Below are positions 32,510 through 39,385 of a stretch of DNA of 39,385 bases, piece by piece. The stretch comes from CAZGLR01 sp964526635 (lineage in GTDB: Bacteria; Zixibacteria; MSB-5A5; GN15; JAAZOE01), in assembly GCA_964526635.1 (NCBI GenBank), contig CAZGLR010000016.1, forward strand, positions 1-39,385, written 5' to 3'. The stretch's first letter is position 1; the number at the start of each line of letters is the position of its first letter. Below the pieces are notes generated by a model. The model worked only from the letters and a program-made list of their open reading frames with translations. It was not told the origin of the DNA and did not search any database. Made by a program: the position numbers and the translations under genes.

Positions 32510-34264
32510 GTGCTGAAATTGGCCATCACCGCCGCGATTATCGTCACTGTGCTCTGCCTGGCGTTTATCATTGGTGTCTCTGTCGCCAGGGCCGACGATA
32601 ATACGATTGAATTCAACAACCTCACTATCGGTGAACTGGCGTACAAGGGTTTTGAAGTCTCGGAGCGGACGACCGCCGAGATATTTGCCACCGGTGGCCG
32701 GGCCCAGTGGGGCGATCGTTTCAGTGCCTTTGGCTGGATTATCGATGCCAAAGACCGCGAGATTATCTGGTCAATGAATGAAGATTGTTATGACATCAAT
32801 AAGATCTCGAGTTATCTGGCCGAATGTGAAGAGATGGTCACGCTGCGACCGGGACAGTACGAAGCCTATTTCTATGTCGGTCATCCCAACAAGTACTTCG
32901 GAGACATCAGCAGCAGTATCAAGGGACTCGGCGATGTTATCGCTATCATCGGCGACGCTATCTTCTCCGAAAGTTCGCTGGATGAATATGCCGAAGAGGA
33001 TGTCGCCGAATTGTACATGACTATCCGGACCTCGCAGCCGGTGAAAACCTATGAACCATCATTTGAAGATCCTGCGGGGACAATTCTCCACATTTCGCGC
33101 CCCGAGGGTGATGCCTATATTTCCGAGGGTTTTGAATTGTCGCGCCCGACCGAGCTGCATATTCACGCGATCGGTGAATTCTCTGATTCCTATGATCTGT
33201 TTGTCGATGGCGGCTGGATTGTCGATGCCGAAAGCCGCAAGCGCGTCTGGAAGATGGATAAATGGAATACCGACTGGGCCGGCGGCGCCCGCAAAAACCG
33301 TTTCTTCTTCGATTCTGTCACGCTTCCCGCAGGCAAGTATATCGCATATTTTGTGACCGATGATTCGCATCATGCCGGATCATGGAACAGTGCCCCGCCA
33401 GGGGATCCGATGAATTATGGTTTGCTGGTCAAAGTTGTCGAACCACAGGATATGGCGGCTGTTTCGGATTTCGATATGGCAACTATTGAAAACGAATTGC
33501 TGGCCATTACGCGAGTACGGGATAATGATCTGAGCAAGGCATCGTTCAAACTGGAACGCCCCGCTGATTTACGGGTATTTGCCCTGGGTGAACGCGATTA
33601 CGATGATGATCTTGCTGATTATGGCTGGATTATCGATGCTGAATCGATGAGTACCGTCTGGCGCATGACTCCGGAGAATACCGAATTCGCCGGCGGTGCC
33701 GCGAAGAACTGCATGTTCGATGGTGTTGTACAACTCAATGCCGGTACGTATACTGCCTACTATCGTACCGATGGCTCCCATTCATATGAAGACTGGAATG
33801 CCGCGCCGCCGTTTGAGCATCATAAATACGGTTTGACTATATACAGCGCCAACGGCAATGTTTCCTCATATTTCAAAACGATTGACCTTAATGAGCCGGT
33901 TGGCAACATGCTGGCGAATCTGACCGGGCTGGGCGATGATGAAGAAGCGGTGCAGTCGTTTTCACTATCCGGCACGACCGAAATTCGGATTATCGCTATT
34001 GGTGAGGGACTGTCTGGCACCATGTATGATTACGGCTGGATCGAAAACGAAGATACCGGCGAGATTATCTGGGAAATGACCTATCGCAAGACAGGGCATG
34101 CCGGTGGTGCCGATAAGAACCGTTCGGTGGTCGCCAACATCATCCTGCCGGAAGGCCGATACAGCGCCCATTTCATTACCGATGGCTCGCATTCGTTCCG
34201 TGATTTCAATGCCTCGCCGCCCGATGATCCGGAACGCTGGGGTATGCTGGTCACGAAGCAGTAG
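32510..34264 (+). CDS. Exported protein with four copies of an uncharacterised repeat domain
   Basis: This 584-residue protein is not assigned to a named family. It starts at a GTG with GGAGG ten bases upstream. An N-terminal hydrophobic segment (5-27) ends in SVARA, a likely signal peptide. Four repeats of about 140 residues follow, each with a GWI core (GW at 75, 235, 372 and 509), a nearby (V/I)(I/V)W-type Trp and Met, and a Gly-rich AGGAxKN box in repeats 2-4 (257, 394 and 531). A later pattern reads L(P/N)xG(K/T/R)Y.A(Y/H)(F/Y).TD(D/G)SH then (W/F)N(S/A).PP. Repeat 1 keeps the GWIIDA core and the RPGQYEAYFYVG strand but has lost the Gly box and SH. The layout suggests beta-sandwich domains exposed outside the cytoplasm. 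The gene is flanked by terminators and so is transcribed alone. Confidence 0.85.
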   Translation: MLKLAITAAIIVTVLCLAFIIGVSVARADDNTIEFNNLTIGELAYKGFEVSERTTAEIFATGGRAQWGDRFSAFGWIIDAKDREIIWSMNEDCYDINKISSYLAECEEMVTLRPGQYEAYFYVGHPNKYFGDISSSIKGLGDVIAIIGDAIFSESSLDEYAEEDVAELYMTIRTSQPVKTYEPSFEDPAGTILHISRPEGDAYISEGFELSRPTELHIHAIGEFSDSYDLFVDGGWIVDAESRKRVWKMDKWNTDWAGGARKNRFFFDSVTLPAGKYIAYFVTDDSHHAGSWNSAPPGDPMNYGLLVKVVEPQDMAAVSDFDMATIENELLAITRVRDNDLSKASFKLERPADLRVFALGERDYDDDLADYGWIIDAESMSTVWRMTPENTEFAGGAAKNCMFDGVVQLNAGTYTAYYRTDGSHSYEDWNAAPPFEHHKYGLTIYSANGNVSSYFKTIDLNEPVGNMLANLTGLGDDEEAVQSFSLSGTTEIRIIAIGEGLSGTMYDYGWIENEDTGEIIWEMTYRKTGHAGGADKNRSVVANIILPEGRYSAHFITDGSHSFRDFNASPPDDPERWGMLVTKQ

Positions 34265-34310
34265 AAAAATCTAACGGTAACCAAACCAACACCCACCCTC
34301 CTTTGCAACG

Positions 34311-34346
34311 GCGGGGGCCAACACCCGGGCCCCCGCTTTCTTTTTT
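34311..34346 (+). terminator. Intrinsic terminator of the four-repeat protein gene
   Basis: GCGGGGGCC (34311-34319) pairs with GGCCCCCGC (34328-34336) around an 8-nt loop. It is followed by TTTCTTTTTT to 34346. Confidence 0.88.
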
Positions 34347-34377
34347 GCCAACTTCCGATCAGTTTGTGCGTTTTATG

Positions 34378-34407
34378 TTGACAGATACGCACGCCAAAAC
34401 ATATTGG
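34378..34407 (+). promoter_or_regulatory. Candidate promoter of the sucC/sucD-like operon with flanking dyad
   Basis: A perfect TTGACA (34378-34383) is 18 bases from a fair -10 box, TATTGG (34402-34407). A dyad, GTGCGT (34366-34371) and ACGCAC (34387-34392), encloses the -35 box and may be an operator. Confidence 0.45.
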
Positions 34408-34435
34408 GACAATTCCCCTCAGATAAGGATGGATC

Positions 34436-35629
34436 ATGCGACTGTATGAATTCGAAGGCAAGGCGCTGTTGAAACAATTTGGCATCCCCGTTCCCGATGG
34501 CAAACTGGCCGCCAATCCGGTCAGTGTTGTCAATGCTGTCTCCTCACTCGATGGCCCGGTCGTGCTCAAATCACAAGTTCTGACCGGCGGCCGGGGCAAA
34601 GCAGGCGGAATCAAAATCGCCGACGATGCCAATCAGGCCGGAACGGTCGCTGCCGAATTGTTCAATTTGACCATCAATGGCTTCCCGGTCGAAAAGCTCC
34701 TGATCGAACCGAAACTGGATATCAAAAAAGAATTCTACCTCGGGGTGACGATCGACCGGGCCAATTATAGTTTCGTGATAATCGGTTCACCGGCCGGCGG
34801 GGTGGATATCGAAGAAACCGCCAAAAACGACCCGAATAAAATTATCCGCCTGTCACTTGATCCGGGCGAAGTGCTTTATGGCTTCGACGCCCTCATGCTG
34901 GCCAAGTTGATGGGCTTCGACAGCGATCGCCTTCGCCCTGCCCAGCAGATTATTCAGGGATTGTATGCTCTCTTTCTTTCCTGCGATGCCAAGCTGGCCG
35001 AAATCAATCCGCTGGTGCAGCTTACCGATGGCCGCCTGATGGCCGCTGACGCCCGTGTTTCACTCGATGATGACGCCCTGTTCCGCCATCCCGATCTGAA
35101 AGAGATGGGCATCGAAAAGCGCCACGAAGAGGGTGAAATGACCGAACGCGAACAGCAGGCCACCGAATGGGGGATACCGTATCTCGATCTCGATGGCTCT
35201 ATCGGCATGTTTCCCGGCGGCGCCGGGTTCGGTATTATGGGCAACGATTTCATCCACTATTTTGGCGGCAAACCAGCCAATTTCATGGACAGCGGCGGGG
35301 GACCATCGCCGGAACGCATCGCCAAAATGCTGGTGCTTCTTGAAGAAAACCCCAATGTCAAAGCTATCTTCGGCGCCCGTTTCGGGGGTATCTCACGCTG
35401 CGATGATTTCGCCAAAGGCGTGGTTAAGTTTTTAAAAGAGCATAGTCTCTCCAAACCGATGGTCATGCGCATGACCGGAAACATGTGGCAGGAGGGCGTG
35501 CGCATTTTCGAGGAAGAACGGGCGGCCAATCCGGAATTGTTTGCCAATATCGAGGCATTCGGTATCGAGATGCCGATCGAGGAAATCGCCAGAAAGGCTG
35601 TGACACTGGCTGAGGGGGAGGGTAACTGA
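34436..35629 (+). CDS. sucC: Succinyl-CoA synthetase beta-like subunit (divergent, ADP-forming type)
   Basis: This 397-residue ATP-grasp protein has AAGGA seven bases before the ATG. The N-terminus is conventional: MRLYEFEGKALLKQFGIPVP, VLTGGRGKAGGIKIA, LAEINPLVQLTDGRLMAAD and LFRHPDLKEM. The C-terminal half is more divergent: the usual ANFLDVGGG segment is ANFMDSGGG and the usual VNIFGG loop reads FGARFGGISRCDD. The last 50 residues (TGNMWQEGVRIFEEERAANP onward) do not look like E. coli SucC. It probably couples acyl-CoA cleavage to ATP formation with the next gene; whether succinate is the real substrate is open. The stop overlaps the sucD start (TGATG). Confidence 0.88.
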   Translation: MRLYEFEGKALLKQFGIPVPDGKLAANPVSVVNAVSSLDGPVVLKSQVLTGGRGKAGGIKIADDANQAGTVAAELFNLTINGFPVEKLLIEPKLDIKKEFYLGVTIDRANYSFVIIGSPAGGVDIEETAKNDPNKIIRLSLDPGEVLYGFDALMLAKLMGFDSDRLRPAQQIIQGLYALFLSCDAKLAEINPLVQLTDGRLMAADARVSLDDDALFRHPDLKEMGIEKRHEEGEMTEREQQATEWGIPYLDLDGSIGMFPGGAGFGIMGNDFIHYFGGKPANFMDSGGGPSPERIAKMLVLLEENPNVKAIFGARFGGISRCDDFAKGVVKFLKEHSLSKPMVMRMTGNMWQEGVRIFEEERAANPELFANIEAFGIEMPIEEIARKAVTLAEGEGN

Positions 35630-36495
35630 TGTCAATTCTGGTCAATAAAAAATCCAAAGTGATCGTGCAGGGCATCACCGGCGGCGCGGGCAAATACCAC
35701 ACCGAGCGTATGGTTGATTATGGCACCAATATCGTCGGCGGAGTTACGCCCGGTAAGGGCGGACAGAAAATCGAAGACCGCCCGGTGTTCGATACTGTGG
35801 CCGAATGTGTTGAGTATACCGGGGCTGATACGTCGGTTATTTTTCTCCCGGCCAAGTTTGTCAAAGAGGCCGCGATCGAGGCAATCCGGGCCGGTATCAG
35901 ATTCGTGGTCGTCGTGCCGGAGCATATCCCTATTCATGACATGCTGTATATCCGCAAGGAAGCCAGTGAGCATGGCGCCACTGTGCTGGGCGGCAATACC
36001 GCCGGAATCATCACCCCGGGCGAAGCCAATCTCGGCATTATGCCCGATATCGCTTTCAAGCCGGGGAGAGTCGGGACGGTCTCCCGCAGCGGCTCGATCA
36101 CCTACTATGTCGCCGATACCCTGACCCGTACCGGTTATGGTCAATCAACCTGTGTCGGACTCGGCGGCGACCCTGTGTTGGGTTCGACGTTCGCCGAGAT
36201 ACTGGCCATGTTCGAAGAGGATCCTCAGACAAAAGCGGTCGTTATGACCGGCGAAATCGGCGGAGTATATGAAGAGATGGCGGTCGATACGATCAAAGAA
36301 ATGAAAACGCCGGTACTGGCGATGATCGGCGGGATGTTTGCGCCTCCGGGCAAACGGATGGGGCATGCCGGGGCGATTGTCGAGGGGACGATGGGCACGG
36401 CCAAAGAGAAGCTGGAGATTTTGGCCGAGGCCGGTGCGCATCCATGTAAGACATTCCTGGATATTCCCCTGACGCTGGAGCGGCTGGGAGTGTGA
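35629..36495 (+). CDS. sucD: Succinyl-CoA synthetase alpha subunit
   Basis: This 288-residue protein has the CoA-binding N-terminal Rossmann part (VQGITGGAGKYHTERMVDYG, VVGGVTPGKGG pattern) and VSRSGSITYYVADTLT. The phospho-carrier His is H246 in GKRMGHAGAI, at the same residue number as in the mature E. coli enzyme. GEIGGVYEE supplies the conserved acidic residue near the active site. The length is normal. It forms the alpha subunit with the preceding beta subunit and overlaps it by one base. No terminator is seen after it; an AT-rich gap leads to the next gene. Confidence 0.94.
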   Translation: MSILVNKKSKVIVQGITGGAGKYHTERMVDYGTNIVGGVTPGKGGQKIEDRPVFDTVAECVEYTGADTSVIFLPAKFVKEAAIEAIRAGIRFVVVVPEHIPIHDMLYIRKEASEHGATVLGGNTAGIITPGEANLGIMPDIAFKPGRVGTVSRSGSITYYVADTLTRTGYGQSTCVGLGGDPVLGSTFAEILAMFEEDPQTKAVVMTGEIGGVYEEMAVDTIKEMKTPVLAMIGGMFAPPGKRMGHAGAIVEGTMGTAKEKLEILAEAGAHPCKTFLDIPLTLERLGV

Positions 36496-36529
36496 AAAAA
36501 ATACTTATATTATTTATCAATAATTTACA

Positions 36530-36558
36530 TTGATTTAACAATCATTACTTTTTATATT
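36530..36558 (+). promoter_or_regulatory. Candidate promoter of the PorT-like barrel gene
   Basis: TTGATT (36530-36535) and TATATT (36553-36558) are 17 bases apart, about 26 bases before the ATG, with AAGGAGGAG as ribosome-binding site. The surrounding sequence is AT-rich, so chance matches are more likely than elsewhere. Confidence 0.45.
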
Positions 36559-36584
36559 ATTCTTCCTGTTGGCAAGGAGGAGTT

Positions 36585-37220
36585 ATGAATCGGTGTTATC
36601 AGCTGGGTTGGTTTCTAATAGTATCTTTCTTTATTTTTTATGTATCTCCGATAAAGGCCGAGCGAAACATTCAATCCGGTCTCCGCTTTGGGGTTAATCT
36701 TTCTCAATTGCATGGCGATATTGATACCTATTATCCGGAAATAAATTCCAATACCGATCTTAATTTTGGAATATTTGGTGAATCGAGTTTCCTGGGTGAT
36801 ATCTATATTCATGTCGAAGCAGCAATGTCATGGAAGGGTGCATCCACTAAAGACGAAAAGCTCCGGATTGTCTATCTTGAATTGCCGTTTCTTTTGAAAT
36901 ATGCCATCGGGTTTCAAAAGCATAATAGCTTGTACTTGACAACTGGTGTAGCCCCTGCCTTAAATCTTTACACTGGATATGAAAAGGGCCGATTTAGTAC
37001 TGCGGCGACTAAATATATGTCAGTTTATGATATCGGCATGGTCTTTGGGGCCGGGGTCGATTACCGGATAGTAAATTTCAGAGGCTTTGTAGAAGTTAAA
37101 TATACGCTTGGGCTAACTTCGTTAGATACGATCGATGAATCTTCGCTCACCAATCAACCTGAACAGGATTTGGACATAACCAACCAAGCGCTGACATTCT
37201 CTTTTGGAGTATTCTTTTAA
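36585..37220 (+). CDS. PorT-like outer-membrane beta-barrel protein
   Basis: This 211-residue protein has a signal peptide (hydrophobic FLIVSFFIFYVSP, cleavage near KAE at 24-26). The mature sequence is made of alternating hydrophobic strands: SGLRFGVNLSQLHG at the start, then LNFGIFGESSFLGDIYIHVEAAMSWKG, RIVYLELPFLLKYAIGF, NSLYLTTGVAPALNLY, DIGMVFGAGVDYRI, FRGFVEVKYTLGL and a C-terminal LTFSFGVFF ending in Phe. This is the pattern of small outer-membrane barrels of the PorT/OMP_b-brl_2 group. Base composition is visibly AT-richer than the neighbours and codon choice differs, which may mark recent transfer or a rapidly evolving surface gene. Its function is not known. Confidence 0.85.
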   Translation: MNRCYQLGWFLIVSFFIFYVSPIKAERNIQSGLRFGVNLSQLHGDIDTYYPEINSNTDLNFGIFGESSFLGDIYIHVEAAMSWKGASTKDEKLRIVYLELPFLLKYAIGFQKHNSLYLTTGVAPALNLYTGYEKGRFSTAATKYMSVYDIGMVFGAGVDYRIVNFRGFVEVKYTLGLTSLDTIDESSLTNQPEQDLDITNQALTFSFGVFF

Positions 37221-37303
37221 TCCTTGAAAATTACGGCACTTATTGCTACCTACTGTGTATCACCATAAACAGCCACTCAAGCAGGCAGGATGGTAAACAC
37301 AGT

Positions 37304-38377
37304 ATGAGTTATCGTTATCGCCCTCACGTCATCGCCGCCGCAACCATACTCGTTGCCGCGCTGATAGTTGCGCCATCAATCTCAAGTGCCCAGGGAAGCA
37401 TACAGCAGCCTCCGCCCCAGAATTATCAGCCGGCCGAACCGAGCAAAGTTCCCCAGCCGGTGGCACCGGGCACAGCCTTTACGCCCTATAATGAAAAAAC
37501 GCCAACCCATGCAATCGACCGTAAATCGGTCTATTTCGCCATCGAATTCGAGGATCGGCACGCGATCGCCTTCTTTGAGCGCGTGAATAATTCCTGGACC
37601 GACCCGGAAATTGCGCCATTTTCAGGCACCTATTCCGATCTCGATCCGATGTTTTCGCCCGATGGCAACCGCCTGTATTTCTCCTCGAACCGTCCGATTG
37701 GCGAGGGCGCAGTAATTAAAGATTACAATATCTGGTATGTTGACAAGACCGATGACGGCTGGGGCCAGCCGGTGATGCTCAGCAAGGCGATCAACAAATG
37801 GGCTGATGAACGGTATCCCTGCGCAGTTGCCGATGGTTCCATCTATTTCTCAGCCAGCTATGATAAAGCCGGCGGAGGCAAACAGGATGTATTCGTGTCG
37901 CGTTTTGTCGATGGCGCTTATCAGGAAGCCGAGTTAATCGGCGATTCAATCAGTACCGCCTATAATGAATTTGCGCCGTTTGTTCTGCCTGATGAACGGT
38001 TCATTCTCTTTTCGGCCAGTGGTCGTGACGACAGCTATGGCGGCAGCGATATTTATATCAGTTTCCGTCATGAAAACGGTACCTGGCGGCCGGCTTTTAA
38101 TCTCGGATTGCAGATCAATACCGTTGCCGATGATTACGCCCCGCGCATAAGCCATAATAGTTCATTATTGTTTTTGACCTCTGATCGGGTACCTGAAGAA
38201 CAGCCGTTTGAACTTTCGTATTACACGCAGATTATACAGAATAAGGGTAAGCCGAAAGAGGGCATGACCGACATGTATTTCCTTGACGCCAAGGTCTGGC
38301 AACTGCCGCCGGGAGCGACTGAGGGAATTGAGATGCCGGAGCCGAAGGGATCGCAACCGAAACCGATTGAGCCCTGA
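37304..38377 (+). CDS. Exported PD40 (TolB-like WD40) beta-propeller protein
   Basis: This 357-residue protein has a signal peptide (ATILVAALIVAPSISSAQG, cleavage about residue 30). A Pro/Gln-rich linker (32-60) follows, then PD40-type propeller repeats such as DLDPMFSPDGNRLYFSSNRP, DERYPCAVADGSIYFSASY, EFAPFVLPDERFILFSAS and DDYAPRISHNSSLLFLTSDR. Similar domains occur in TolB and in OmpA-linked PD40 proteins, where they mediate protein contacts in the periplasm. No OmpA domain is present here, and the C-terminus is short and Pro-rich. The ribosome-binding site is weak (AGGATGG, far from the ATG). The stop is 3 bases from that of the convergent HEPN gene. Confidence 0.87.
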   Translation: MSYRYRPHVIAAATILVAALIVAPSISSAQGSIQQPPPQNYQPAEPSKVPQPVAPGTAFTPYNEKTPTHAIDRKSVYFAIEFEDRHAIAFFERVNNSWTDPEIAPFSGTYSDLDPMFSPDGNRLYFSSNRPIGEGAVIKDYNIWYVDKTDDGWGQPVMLSKAINKWADERYPCAVADGSIYFSASYDKAGGGKQDVFVSRFVDGAYQEAELIGDSISTAYNEFAPFVLPDERFILFSASGRDDSYGGSDIYISFRHENGTWRPAFNLGLQINTVADDYAPRISHNSSLLFLTSDRVPEEQPFELSYYTQIIQNKGKPKEGMTDMYFLDAKVWQLPPGATEGIEMPEPKGSQPKPIEP

Positions 38378-38380
38378 GAA

Positions 38381-39319
38381 TCAGGTCAAGACCGCCCGAT
38401 CCAGATCCTCGCGCCTCAGCGGGCGGCCCTTTTCGAGAATCAGACGCAGGAGTTGACAGAGCAGATTATATGAATCGCTGGTAGCTTTGAGCAGCCGCTG
38501 CTCTTCCATCGGTTCGCCATGGACTGCCTGCGAACGCAAATTATATAATTTCTTGAACTCATAGAATTGATCAACCCGTTTTTCGCCGCGCGGCGCCAAT
38601 AGTGAGGCGGCTACCAGCGAGATGCGGTAAATCAATTCGCCCTTGATACTGAAAATCGCCTCGATTCCTGACCAGAGCCGGGCTATTGCAGCCCGGGGAT
38701 CTTTGAGATACCGCCAGTCTATGGCGGCCTCGAGGGCATATCGAATATTTTCGTTCTCGGTCGTCAGGATATCCATAGTGACGAAATGGTCCTTGATCCA
38801 ACGGGCATCCGAGGGCGTCAATTCCTCTTTGCGTGAGTCTTTCGGCACCATGATATTCATATGAGCCTCCAGCAGCCGCCCCTCAAACAATGGTAGAATA
38901 ATATCAATAGCTTCCGGACTGTGCCCACGCTGGTCCGTCGCCGACTGATCAAAGGCGGTGCGGTCAATGCGGTTTCGCAAGCCCGCAATAGCGTTCCATG
39001 AATACGAGGCGCAGGCCACACATAAATGACCGCTGTAGCCCAGCAGATTGAGCATATGCGACAGCAATTGTGCCCGTCGCATAGTATCTGCCGACTGCGT
39101 GACATCGGGATCGAACATTGAAAAAATCTCGGCAGTGCAGGAAGTGACAAATGGCGCCAGGGCCGGCCAACTCGAAAAACCGGAGCTTCCGAGAATGGCG
39201 AGGTCCGGGACTGTCAGCGGCGCCTCCAGTCTCTGCAGGCGAAGTCCGGGGGCGATTTTGTAGGCCTGCTCAGCCAGCGAGAGATCATAGAGTAGAATAA
39301 ATCGATTCGATTTCGGCAT
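38381..39319 (-). CDS. HEPN-domain (Apea-like) protein of unknown function
   Basis: The product is 312 residues from the ATG at 39319; a GTG at 39325 is an alternative and neither has a clear ribosome-binding site. Residues 1-170 are not recognised. The C-terminal 120 residues look like an Apea-like HEPN helical domain: RLWSGIEAIFSIKGELIYRISLVAASLLAP, then FYEFKKLYNLRSQAVHGE. The last part contains the RX4H motif (R262 and H267), which in many HEPN proteins is the ribonuclease site. There is no signal peptide. The gene is isolated at the window end and convergent with the PD40 gene, so no antitoxin or partner can be assigned from what is visible. Confidence 0.78.
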   Translation of the reverse strand: MPKSNRFILLYDLSLAEQAYKIAPGLRLQRLEAPLTVPDLAILGSSGFSSWPALAPFVTSCTAEIFSMFDPDVTQSADTMRRAQLLSHMLNLLGYSGHLCVACASYSWNAIAGLRNRIDRTAFDQSATDQRGHSPEAIDIILPLFEGRLLEAHMNIMVPKDSRKEELTPSDARWIKDHFVTMDILTTENENIRYALEAAIDWRYLKDPRAAIARLWSGIEAIFSIKGELIYRISLVAASLLAPRGEKRVDQFYEFKKLYNLRSQAVHGEPMEEQRLLKATSDSYNLLCQLLRLILEKGRPLRREDLDRAVLT

Positions 39320-39352
39320 ATACACGGTGGTCTTAGTGTTCTCGTCGTCTCG

Positions 39353-39381
39353 AATATACAGTCTAAGCTATGGACGGGCAA
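39353..39381 (-). promoter_or_regulatory. Candidate promoter of the HEPN gene
   Basis: On the minus strand, TTGCCC (39376-39381) and TATATT (39353-39358) are 17 bases apart, about 33 bases before the ATG at 39319. This is a match of moderate quality near the window edge. Confidence 0.4.
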
Positions 39382-39385
39382 GCCC

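Noticed and set aside
1..39385. A defence island, phage, biosynthetic cluster or CRISPR system
   Set aside because: Apart from one HEPN protein at the edge there is no cas, integrase, transposase, restriction, NRPS/PKS or RiPP-precursor gene, and no repeat array was seen.

Overview
The window looks like a chromosomal segment of a Gram-negative, probably anaerobic or microaerobic, peptide- and amino-acid-using bacterium. LPS-type enzymes (an LpxL/HtrB-type acyltransferase and a WaaF-type heptosyltransferase), a TolC-like protein and a PorT-like barrel imply an outer membrane. A family S46 dipeptidyl peptidase, DUF4397 and PD40 secreted proteins, and tandem TldD/TldE pairs fit the Fibrobacteres-Chlorobi-Bacteroidetes superphylum, possibly a Zixibacteria-like lineage. 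This placement is an inference from gene content; there is no rRNA gene to settle it. No tRNA, rRNA, CRISPR array, insertion sequence or phage gene was seen. Gene density is high and most genes are in short, tightly packed operons.

Layout. 1-2868: two minus-strand secreted proteins, a DUF4397 repeat protein cut by the window edge and a thioredoxin-fold/TPR protein. 3077-3892: an SPFH (prohibitin-like) lipoprotein, convergent on the next block and separated from it by a bidirectional terminator. 3963-9838 (minus): a carbon-nitrogen hydrolase, an S46 peptidase and a first TldD/TldE pair. 9948-12246 (plus): rnhB-yraN, ferritin and a small membrane protein. 12354-17606 (plus): an operon of iorA, iorB, butyrate kinase and two tandem phosphate-butyryltransferase paralogues, preceded by a roughly 100-nt imperfect hairpin that can pair with the iorA ribosome-binding site. 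17609-20265 (minus): a rhomboid protease and a PpiD/SurA-like foldase. 20473-29499 (plus): an envelope cluster of M23 protein, membrane-anchored HExxH peptidase, LpxL-like acyltransferase, HlyD-like adaptor, MacB-like permease without its ATPase, TolC-like protein and heptosyltransferase. 29596-32393: a second TldD/TldE pair with its own promoter and terminator. 32510-34264: an uncharacterised exported protein made of four repeats. 34436-36495: a divergent SucC/SucD pair. 36585-38377: a PorT-like barrel and a PD40 propeller protein. 38381-39319 (minus): a HEPN-domain protein.

How the genes may work together. Extracytoplasmic peptidases release dipeptides and amino acids. IorAB oxidatively decarboxylates 2-oxoacids made by transamination to acyl-CoA, passing electrons to ferredoxin. 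The phosphotransacylase and butyrate kinase then turn acyl-CoA into an organic acid plus ATP. The SucCD-like pair is a second possible ATP-forming acyl-CoA step.

The most interesting observation is that the two phosphotransacylase paralogues seem to have decayed in complementary halves. The upstream copy keeps the N-terminal family signatures and the downstream copy keeps the C-terminal ones, which suggests an obligate heteromer.
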